Assembly (NCBI GenBank): GCA_035610365.1
Contig: CM069432.1
Location: 224,214,532 to 224,278,531, forward strand
Origin: Aquatica leii
Taxonomy: Eukaryota > Arthropoda > Insecta > Coleoptera > Lampyridae
Reading direction: 5' to 3'
Length of the DNA: 64,000 bases
Shown here: positions 37,224 to 45,559 of the stretch, piece after piece
How the letters are laid out: every line of letters starts with the position of its first letter
How positions within the stretch are numbered: position 1 is the first letter of the stretch
Notes under the pieces: generated by a model
Told to the model about the DNA's origin: nothing
The model's database searches: none
Seen by the model: only the letters and a program-made list of their open reading frames with translations
Program-made: the position numbers and the translations under genes

Positions 37224-38039
37224 CAGGGCCGGATTTAAAGGGTGGCGGAAGGGGCGATCGCCCATGGGCCCCCACAAAATAGGGGCCCCCACACAACTTT
37301 AAAATAATACGAATTATTAACATTATTCATTATACCAACATAGAAACTAAACCGTAATTCAGTGCAACCAATGACTAATGAAATAAATCTCTTATTCTCA
37401 ACTGAGTTTATTTTTGTAGTTTTATGTTTCACTAACTAAAAAAATTACTAATATGACAGCATTTATAAAATGTTTCCAATAAGAATATCATATTACAAAT
37501 GTTAAGATAAGTATTTTATTTGCTGAAGTTTTAAGTTCCTGGTAAAGATTAAGATTAACATTAACTAATTCTAAGAAGGAAATTAAAGCCAGGTAACACA
37601 AAAGACTTCCAAATTTATCTTTGCTCAGTCAGTGATTTCTTGCATTGAAAGTACTATAGGTATTGCAGAATTTATAGTATTATAAAGAAATTATTTAGCT
37701 TTAGCAGATGCATGTGTTTGAATTTTGAAATGAGTGCCTTTTAGTTTTAAACTTTCAGTTGATCTCCCTTCGAAATAGGAAGATAGAATGAACGAATTTT
37801 TTTCTAAGTGCGTGTGAACTAAGACTAGATACATTAACTTTTGTGTAAAATTATGTAATTTTTAAAATATTGTGTTTTACTATTTAATTTATATCACTTT
37901 ATCGCGTTTATTTCAAGAGAAGTAAGAGGTAAGTTATTAAATTAAGCATTGTAGATAGTATGTAAATAGTTTGTTAATGAAATGATTTTCTATTCTTCAA
38001 CAATGAGTAAGTGACACTATTTATATTCTATGGTAGAAA

Positions 38040-40319
38040 ATGGAAAGTCAGGCTAATCGTCATAAGGGGAAACGTGTTTATAAAAGTGGTGCAGAAAAAC
38101 GAAAAATTGCTCAAAGCAAGGAAAACAAAAGAGAAGAAGTCATAGCAAAAATGCGTCGCATGACTGAGTTTTTTGTTCTTCAGCCGACTTCTAGTTCCTC
38201 TTCACCTTCACTAAGCGACTGTCTTGCAGATGCGCAAACTCAAAATGTCTTCTTAGATGAAACACAGGAGTCAAAACAACATCAACAAAAATCAAGAAAA
38301 CTTGACAGTGAATTCGAATACAAAAAAATTGAATATGCTTGTGATATAGGATTATGGCCCGAAAATATGGAAAGTTTTGTTGACTATTGGGCGAAGAAAG
38401 AAACCAAGGATCTACAAAATTGTGATGAAAAACTATTCAAACAGAAATCTTGCCAATACAATGACCACAAAGAAGAAGCAATAGGAATACGTCGATGCAA
38501 AACAAGTATGTTTAAACGTAAAACTCGAAATGGCGAATTCATTCATCGATCTTGGATATGTTTTTCACCATCAAATGGACGAGTCTTTTTAGCCCTGCGT
38601 GGTGACAATGAGTTACTCGGTTCGCCATATAATGGTAATTATCTTGGATTGCTTGAGTTGATGGCAGAACATGACGATTCTTGAAACAACATATTAGTAA
38701 TTATGCAAATCGTGGAAGCGGTCATGCAAATTATCTTTCGTCAACTGTATGTGAAAAAATTATTCATCTGATGGGAAAACGGGTACTCGAGGAAATAGTT
38801 TTTAGAATCAAGAAATTTAAATATTTTTCAATTTTATTAGATTCAACACCAGATGAAGGTCACATAGATCAGTTAACTTTAATATTTAGGTACATTGAAC
38901 ATAATACCCCCATTGAACGGTTCTTAAGATTTATGTCAAATCAGGGTCACAAAGCGCAAGATATATTTAGTGCATTAATGGAATTTTTAAAAAACCATAA
39001 TATCGATATAAAGTACTGTAGAGGACAGTCCTATGATAATGCGTCAGTGATGAGCGGAAGATATAATGGAGTGCAGGCTAAGATTCACGCAGAAAATTCA
39101 TTGGCATCATGGATTCCATGTGCGACTCACTCGTTAAATTTAGTTGACAAAAGCGCTGCAGAGTGTTGCCCTGTTGCGATTGCTTTTTTGACTTTTTAGA
39201 GGAATTATATGTCTATTTTACAATTTCTACCCATGCGTTATTAACAGAATGTTTAAATTCATTCGCTGATCAAATGCCTGGTCGAATCTTTGTACCTAAA
39301 AGAGTGACAACGACTCGTTGGTTATGTAGGTCTGATGCCTGCAAAGCGCTTGTTGCAGGTTACGATCAAATTAACGACACTTTATTAAAAATTTCGGAAG
39401 ATTAGATCAACTACCTAAAGCGCGTTGCGATGCTAATGGGCTACATACCCGTATGTGTATGATTGAAACAGGTTTTTATGCATGGAATGACATTTTAGAT
39501 AGAACTAATGCAACCAGCCAACTACTTCAAAGTGCGAAACTTGATTTAAATTCCGCAACTGCAGCAATAAGTTCATTAAAAGAATTTGTCTTAGGGAGAC
39601 GTGATAATTTTTCCACATATGAATCGCTTGGCGCGGAAAAAGCCGGAACAACAGATTATGTCGTTCATCGACGTTACCAACGAAACGTTCGTTTAATTCC
39701 TCTGGATTATGGTCAAGCACCAGAAGTGGAATTAACACCTAGAAATAAATTTAAATTAGAAAATTTCATTTCAGTTATTGATCAGTTTCTGTCTTCTTTA
39801 AACCAAAGACTCTCGGCTTATGAGTCAATATCCGCTCGGTTTGGATTTCTGCGACGACTAGACAGTTTGAGTCTTTAAGAAATTGAAGCTCATGCAAATC
39901 GTCTTGTGAATAAATATGCTGATGTTCTACATGGTAGTTTAGGTATTGAACTGATACAATTTATTGATTTCTTTAAAAATTTTAAAGACGAATATATAAC
40001 GAACGAATTGAAGGAAAAACTTAGTGTAGAACATTTTATGTACAAAGTATTAATTGAGAAAGACGTGAAAGATGCTTTTCCCAATGTAGAAATAGCTGTC
40101 CGTATGTATCTTGTGCTTATGATTACAAATTATAGTAGTGAAAGGTCGTTTTCAAAGTTAAAACTTTTGAAAAATAGACTTTGCACTACGATGGTTCAGG
40201 AAAGACTAAATGATCTTACCATCATGAGTCTAGAATCAGATATATTACGAGAAATCAACACAGCCGAAGTGATTGACGATTTTACTCGACGAAAGTGTAG
40301 AAAAATGTCGTTTAAGTAA
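38040..40319 (+). pseudogene. hAT transposase (ZMYM1-like, DUF4371 and C-terminal dimerisation region)
   Basis: It opens MESQANRHKGKRVYKSGAEK, a basic linker. A segment follows (IGLWPENMESFVDYWAKK, then HRSWICFSPSNGRVF and GNYLGLLELMAEHD) that in relatives forms the zinc-finger-like and early DUF4371 part. Then come YANRGSGHANYLSS, ILLDSTPDEGHIDQLTL, CRGQSYDNASVMSGRYNG and ATHSLNLV, which include the first two acidic catalytic positions. The C-terminus has MITNYSSERSFSKLKLLKNR, the hAT dimerisation signature with the SERxFS motif. The frame shifts near 38684 and near 39180, and there are in-frame interruptions near 39405-39450 and at 39876-39890, so it is a pseudogene with about four or five breaks. 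It would have mobilised itself and its MITEs. Confidence 0.88.
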
Positions 40320-40374
40320 TTTACAATAAATTCTCTTTTCTTCAACAACTGTTTTTTTTATAAAAAAGAATATG

Positions 40375-40782
40375 CAGTGTTGTAAATAGATAGTTTTTAA
40401 ATTATATAGATATAGATACATTTTTTTCTTACAAAAATTATCTAGTATTAGATAATAGATAAAATATTCGAACTTTATATAGATAACAGATAATAGATGA
40501 AATAATCTAGGTAATAATAACGATAGATGGAGTTCATTTGAAGAACTACTATAGAATGTGGGAAATTACTGAAGAAAAACATACATATTGTAACTGGAAT
40601 TTTACACACTGGCTTTTTTATAAATATTATTTAAATAATTTAAATAAAAAAATATATATATATATACAGATACATATAACTTATATATTTTTTGATTGTA
40701 TCTAGATACATATAAATAGATAAAAAATATGAATCTAGATTAATTTGTCTAGATGAATTTGTATAGATAATTTACAACACTG
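40375..40782. mobile_element. Non-autonomous hAT MITE nested in the larger hAT element
   Basis: 408 bp with ends CAGTGTTGTAAAT and, read in reverse, CAGTGTTGTAAAT, and a perfect 8-bp target duplication AGAATATG on both sides (40367-40374 and 40783-40790). The interior has no coding capacity and is packed with TAGATA / TCTAGAT motifs, probably subterminal transposase-binding repeats. The CAGTG ends differ from the host element's CAGGG, so a different hAT source mobilised it. It lies in the 3' non-coding part of the host element. Confidence 0.9.
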
Positions 40783-40967
40783 AGAATATGTATATATATT
40801 ACATCTAAAAATTATTTTGTACATAGATAAATAAAGCTTTATTGTGTTACAAGAGGAGTATAATGTTTTTTTTTAAACAAAAACGCATATATTGGGCCGG
40901 TTCTCAGGGGGCCTCCACAGTGAATCTGCCCACAGGCCCCCACAGTTCTAAATCCGGCCCTGCCCTG

Positions 40968-40975
40968 ATACTTTC
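40968..40975. repeat. Target-site duplication, right of the hAT element
   Basis: ATACTTTC, matching 37216-37223. Confidence 0.9.
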
Positions 40976-41158
40976 CTTAATAAAATGTTTAATTGTGATT
41001 TTATTATTGGGAATAACTTGATACACAATAAAAAAAAATGCGACCTTCAATAGTTTGCAGTTGGATCAATCAGACAAAATGTTGTTAAATTGGACAGTTA
41101 CGGCGTTCATTGTAAATTTCTTGTTATAAATGTTGCAGGCAACAATTGAACTAGCTAA

Positions 41159-41804
41159 ATTAAAGTAAATTGTTTAAGCCTTTTAACTTAGAAAATTTTC
41201 CTAGGAAGGTGTCAAAAGTTATAACAGTATAAATAACTCTCAAAAAAAACGTAAATTTTCGTGGTTTTTCCGCATTTTTTTTTTTACGACCACCTAAGAG
41301 TGTCGTAATTTTCTGTATCAAATGCAGATTGTTATTGCAAACATTTCTATATATTGTGTATTAATTTATACCAAAATACTAAGTTTAAGTTTAAAACGAA
41401 GACTTTTTGTTTTTCGGCCGCCGGACTATTTGCCATATTATTATGTCTACAAAACAAGAAAATTTAATTACTTGCTGCCAGCACTTAAATGATTTTCATG
41501 TTAATGTTACAGAGTGGATATTCTAAAAATGAATATTCCACGATATATTCATGTGTAAAATAACTAAGATTTGGTTTGAAAACTCAACAACAAAAAATAA
41601 CTAACAAATAATCAAAATAAAACTCTGAAATTAATGTCATGGCTTCTGGCTTCAAATTAAAAATAATACCAAAATTTATAATTGTATGTACTTTAGTGTC
41701 AGTTTAGTGTTAATAAATTTACTTTAAAAAAAACAAACATGTTGCACATCACAAACTATGGCGATTTGCGACTACTGTTGACAAAATCATAACCAGACAA
41801 ATTA
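41159..41804 (+). repeat. Left tail repeat (pseudo-LTR) of the PLE
   Basis: About 646 bp, starting ATTAAAGTAAATTGTTTAAG and ending ATAACCAGACAAATTA. It matches 52091-52746 with a few percent divergence and some small gaps, far more than the LTRs of the Gypsy that interrupts the element. Confidence 0.85.
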
Positions 41805-41838
41805 TATAATAAAAGACAATAATAAAACAAAAAATACC

Positions 41839-42241
41839 TTGACACCACAAGACCGGTTTATTAAGACTTTGGTGACATCTACGAGGAAATTCAAAAAAAC
41901 ACACAAAGACATTTTAATTACCAAGTCTGACAAAGGAAATGCTACTGTCATAATTCACGAAAATGAATATAAAGGAAAAATATTGACTTTACTGAATGAC
42001 GACAAAATCTACACCAAAATTGACATAGACCCTACTAACAAATTTCAAAATAACAATAACAAAATCAGCAAACAACTATACGATAACGGACACATTGACT
42101 TAAAGACATATAAAAGACTTACAACGTATACAAGTACACCTCCCAAGTTTTACGGTCTGATCAAAACACACAAAGATGAACTTCCTATAAGACCTATTGT
42201 ATCTTGTATAGGAACCCCTACGTATGAATTATCAAAATACC
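41839..42241 (+). pseudogene. PLE reverse transcriptase, N-terminal part (interrupted)
   Basis: The frame contains DILITKSDKGNATVII, the DKG motif upstream of the fingers, and TSTPPKFYGLIKTHK then LPIRPIVSCIGTPTYELSKY, the fingers motif of Penelope-type enzymes. It stops at the Gypsy boundary. The upstream few hundred residues of a complete PLE protein are absent because the copy is 5'-truncated at the tail repeat. The PLE enzyme primes reverse transcription at genomic nicks and is related to telomerase reverse transcriptase. Confidence 0.85.
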
Positions 42242-42812
42242 TTCTAGAAGGCTCTTGACTTTGCAAGTAATTTCTCGGACGTTTCACTGCCCCCTTCTTA
42301 GGACTGTTCTGTCCCAGAACAGGAGACTGGATGCGACACCGGTAAAAGGGATCGTGGCGATAGCGGCAGCTTCCTCCATTTCGGCAACTTCCTTGACCAT
42401 AAAAGTAACAGTCAATGGACTTTTCCTGACCCAATACTCTCCTCGGTTGGTAACTACAGACCAACACTTGAATGCCTGTTCCTCGGAAGACGACCTCCAA
42501 CATGTTTCGAACTGTCCTCCAATTCAGTTGGTCTAAGCCACAACCAAGCTTGGGTACTGCCAATTTCTTAACATGATGGAACTCCATTTGTCTCTTGAGA
42601 CTCCATAATGTTCGCCACAGATCTTTGTATAACGGCTTGACACGTGAGTATTTCTTGGTGACCAGATAGAAAACGAAGCGTCCGTCACCACGTAGTCCTA
42701 AAACCTTTCCGACTGCCGGTTGCTGTCTTCGTAATTCATCCAGCTGTCCAAACTTCTTTTTAAACACGACTGCAACCCCTTTGGACATGTCAAGCTCCTC
42801 GCTCACGCAATG
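42242..42812 (-). repeat. Inverted copy of the LTR U3 segment (rearranged flank of the Gypsy)
   Basis: These 571 bases are the reverse complement of 43113-43683, that is the first 550 or so bases of the LTR plus about 20 bases of pol tail. The minus-strand open frame 42150-42806 is therefore a third copy of the macrodomain ORF, whose end runs out into antisense PLE sequence. With the 300-bp spacer 42813-43112 it makes a large imperfect palindrome. At its right end the bases GCAATG are shared with the following duplicated pol tail. Confidence 0.9.
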
Positions 42813-43132
42813 GGAGGGCCCCTATGAAGTCGTGCAGCGTATTAACGACGTTATATACCGCATCCGAAAACCGCCCAGAGGCAAGCCAAAAGTGGTCCAC
42901 GTCGATCGTCTAGCCCCGTTTGCTGGCGATAACCACAATCCGCAAGTTCAGGTCCGAACCAGAGTAATAAGTAGCAGAACCAGGAATCCAATCGAAGAAA
43001 TGGAGTTCGAAAAGTTTATGAACTTATACGGAGGTTCTGGAAAAGCTAGGTTCGGAGTTACCACCGAGGAACAACAAGACCTGTTCCAGACACAAAAGAT
43101 TACGCCATCGCACATTGCGTGAGCGAGGAGCT
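42807..43132 (+). repeat. Duplicated pol tail in front of the 5' LTR
   Basis: Nearly identical to 48966-49290, the last 325 bases of pol including WEGPYEVVQRINDVIYRI and the C-terminal extension. A normal Gypsy has host DNA here, so this is part of the rearrangement at the 5' flank. Confidence 0.9.
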
Positions 43133-43694
43133 TGACATGTCCAAAGGGGTTGCAGTCGTGTTTAAAAAGAAGTTTGGACAGCTGGATGAATTACGAAGAC
43201 AGCAACCGGCAGTCGGAAAGGTTTTAGGACTACGTGGTGACGGACGCTTCGTTTTCTATCTGGTCACCAAGAAATACTCACGTGTCAAGCCGTTATACAA
43301 AGATCTGTGGCGAACATTATGGAGTCTCAAGAGACAAATGGAGTTCCATCATGTTAAGAAATTGGCAGTACCCAAGCTTGGTTGTGGCTTAGACCAACTG
43401 AATTGGAGGACAGTTCGAAACATGTTGGAGGTCGTCTTCCGAGGAACAGGCATTCAAGTGTTGGTCTGTAGTTACCAACCGAGGAGAGTATTGGGTCAGG
43501 AAAAGTCCATTGACTGTTACTTTTATGGTCAAGGAAGTTGCCGAAATGGAGGAAGCTGCCGCTATCGCCACGATCCCTTTTACCGGTGTCGCATCCAGTC
43601 TCCTGTTCTGGGACAGAACAGTCCTAAGAAGGGGGCAGTGAAACGTCCGAGAAATTACTTGCAAAGTCAAGAGCCTTCTAGAACTGTTGTCTAG
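43119..43694 (+). CDS. LTR-borne ORF: OARD1-like macrodomain plus CCCH zinc finger
   Basis: A 191-residue frame whose residues 1-118 align by eye with the C-terminal three quarters of the ADP-ribosyl hydrolase OARD1: MSKGVAVVFKKKFG, RGDGRFVFYLVTKK, LAVPKLGCGLDQLNW and VFRGTGIQVLVC. Lys51 in TKK and Asp92 in GCGLD correspond to the catalytic Lys84 and Asp125 of human OARD1, so both are kept. Residues 133-151 form a CCCH finger, C133-X7-C141-X5-C147-X3-H151 (CYFYGQGSCRNGGSCRYRH), followed by a basic, Pro-rich tail. Macrodomains of this class remove ADP-ribose from proteins or deacylate O-acyl-ADP-ribose; CCCH fingers usually bind RNA. The frame lies in U3, so in the genomic transcript it would be the last gene, running from the end of pol into the 3' LTR. 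Whether it is expressed, and whether the first part of the macrodomain comes from pol-proximal sequence, is inference. Confidence 0.8.
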   Translation: MSEELDMSKGVAVVFKKKFGQLDELRRQQPAVGKVLGLRGDGRFVFYLVTKKYSRVKPLYKDLWRTLWSLKRQMEFHHVKKLAVPKLGCGLDQLNWRTVRNMLEVVFRGTGIQVLVCSYQPRRVLGQEKSIDCYFYGQGSCRNGGSCRYRHDPFYRCRIQSPVLGQNSPKKGAVKRPRNYLQSQEPSRTVV

Positions 43695-43749
43695 TTTCTA
43701 GAAGATATAGCGAAAAGTGAGGAACGATCGAGAAAGATTCGCCGATGTC

Positions 43750-43783
43750 TATAAAAGCCGAAGATGGAAATCGTAGGTCAGTT
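43750..43783 (+). promoter_or_regulatory. LTR core promoter (TATA box and initiator)
   Basis: TATAAAA at 43750-43756 is followed 21 bp later by TCAGTT at 43778-43783, an exact match to the arthropod initiator TCAKTY. This places transcription start at about 43780 and puts the macrodomain ORF upstream of it, in U3. The same pair is at 49907-49913 and 49935-49940 in the 3' LTR. Confidence 0.75.
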
Positions 43784-43865
43784 ATGGCTGGAATGTGAAT
43801 GCATGCAGTATTCAGAAGATTAAGCAAGTGAAGATAAATAAGTGATTAGCACGTGCGGAGTTTTA

Positions 43866-43871
43866 AATAAA
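43866..43871 (+). terminator. Polyadenylation signal in the LTR
   Basis: AATAAA lies about 86 bases downstream of the presumed start, a normal place for the R-region poly(A) signal of an LTR retroelement. Confidence 0.45.
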
Positions 43872-44076
43872 TCGAGTGAACGTGACTTATAGTGTAAACA
43901 AATCCGAGGACGTTATCTTAAGTGTTATACAACGGTGATACATAAATTCGTGTAAGTGTTTTTATTATTAGATTTAATTAGTTCGGTTCATTTAAAAGTA
44001 TACATATTTCTATAATAAGTAAACGTAGTTTTAGTCGTTATAAATAAATTAGTTTTTAATAAATAGATACGTAACA

Positions 44077-44095
44077 GTGGTGTCAGGTGTTGAGG
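44077..44095 (+). other. Primer-binding site of the young Gypsy
   Basis: Directly after the LTR comes G then TGGTGTCAGGTGTTGAGG. TGG pairs with tRNA CCA, and TGTCAGG fits the acceptor stem of many tRNA-Leu species. The assignment to tRNA-Leu is from general knowledge of tRNA acceptor stems and has not been checked against a tRNA set. Confidence 0.5.
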
Positions 44096-44379
44096 TATCA
44101 AACCGTTCGCGATTTTTAGTGTGAATACCATTAAGTTATTTGATATCGCACCCGTAATAAAAACATTGCATAAATATCTGTTAAGATTCGCGATAAGCGT
44201 GTTTATATAGTGTTTATTAAACTTTTTCTTTTAACAAGTGCGATCGCGATTAGGTTCGTTTCCGTACACTAGTAGTTTAATATTAATAAGTGGATAGTTA
44301 TTAAATTTTGTGTTATATAAAAACTGCATTTTAAAAAGTAGTGTATTCAAACTTTATATTCGTGTTATATTTAAATTTA

Positions 44380-45537
44380 TGCCGGTGACGCGTTCGCAAG
44401 CAGTTAAAATGGATTCAAAAATATTTGAAATTCTCGAATCGATGAATAAAAAAATGGGCGAAAATTCTCAGAAAATGGAAGAAAAAGTTTCACGAAAATT
44501 CGCAGAAAATGGAAGAAAACTCTAGAAAAATTGAAGAAAAGTTTTACGAAACTTCTCAGAAAATTGAAGAAAAATTGATGGAAAATTCTAGACGTCTAAA
44601 AGAAGAAATACAAACAAGCATAGAAAATCAAATAAAAATTGTTCAAGAGGAAACCCAAACAGATATGTTAAATTTAAAAGAAGAAATTTGCGAATCTATG
44701 AATGACAAAATAGAAGCAGTAGGGGATAGAATGAAACTGCTTGAAGAAAGAATGAACCAAATGATTTGCCATGGCGAAGGAAGCGTCACGAGTGAAGATT
44801 TAATAATGGATCATCGAGAAGAAAACACTCACAAGTTCAAAGTTGTACCACCGAATTTTGATGGTAAAGTTCCATGGTCAACCTACTACAAGCAGTTTGA
44901 AGCCGCAGCTACTGCTAATGGTTGGAGCAACAAGCAGAAAGCGACGTCTTTAATAGTGTCCTTACGTGGAGAAGCGCTTGGAATTTTACAAACTGTTCCG
45001 GACCACCTGCAAGAAAATTACGAACTCTTAATATCACGATTAGAAATGAGATATGGGGATGCACATCTTCAACAAGTATACCAGGCTCAAATTAAAAGTC
45101 GGGTTCAAAAAGCTGCCGAAAGTCTTCAAGAGTTTGAGGCTGACATCGCTAGATTAACACGGCTTGCGTATCCTACAGCACCAGACACCTTCTTGGAGCA
45201 GTTGGCTATTCAAACCTTCGTAGACGGCCTCCGAGACAGCGAAACACAGCAGACTCTCCGGTTAGCTCGACCGAAGACGTTGGATGACGCATTAACCCAT
45301 GCTTTGGAGTTCGAGGCGGCGAAACAAGCGTCGCACCGAGGCAGCCATAAGCTCCGTTGTGCTGCAGAAGTATCCTCGCACACAGAAGAAAGCATTGAAG
45401 ACATAGTGCGACGGGTATTTCGGGAACGAGAAGCTCGAAGAAGAGAACTGACGTGCTGGAACTGCGGAGAAGTGGGCCACGTACGACGCCGTTGTACTAA
45501 GCCCAAAAGAAGACTAGAAGAGCGTCCGGAAAACTAG
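44380..45537 (+). pseudogene. gag region of the young Gypsy
   Basis: The region starts MPVTRSQAVKMDSKIFEILE and continues with a repeated, charged segment (units like NSRKIEEKF) predicted to form a coiled coil. A capsid-like part follows (FKVVPPNFDGKVPWSTYYKQ, then YELLISRLEMRYGD and FEADIARLTRLAYPT), and at the end a CCHC knuckle, CWNCGEVGHVRRRC, with a basic tail. The capsid would form the intracellular particle and the knuckle would bind element RNA. The main open part is 44509-45537. Confidence 0.85.
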
Positions 45538-45559
45538 AACGGGTCGACCGAATGGGGCG

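Larger units (their letters stand above)
37224..40967 (+). mobile_element. hAT transposon with 8-bp target duplication
   Basis: The element begins CAGGGCCGGATTTAAAG. Its right end reads, in reverse, CAGGG then CAGGGCCGGATTTAG, so the outermost five bases are doubled at that side. Both ends are flanked by a perfect ATACTTTC. Subterminal regions at both ends contain runs of GGGGGCCCC-type sequence (GGGCCCCCACA on the left, GGCCTCCACAG / GGCCCCCACAG on the right). Inside is a transposase of the ZMYM1-like hAT group and a second, smaller hAT MITE at 40375-40782. At 3.7 kb including the 0.4 kb MITE it is close to full length, but the transposase is broken. Confidence 0.92.
43133..44076 (+). repeat. 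5' LTR of the young Gypsy
   Basis: About 944 bp, ending CGTAACA. U3 spans roughly 43133-43779 and holds the macrodomain ORF. R begins at the initiator, and U5 runs to 44076. It is almost identical to 49291-50233. Confidence 0.9.

Noticed and set aside
42150-42806. Minus-strand OARD1-like frame as a host gene
   Set aside because: It is the inverted duplicate of the LTR U3 of the adjacent Gypsy, not an independent host locus, and its end is antisense PLE sequence.
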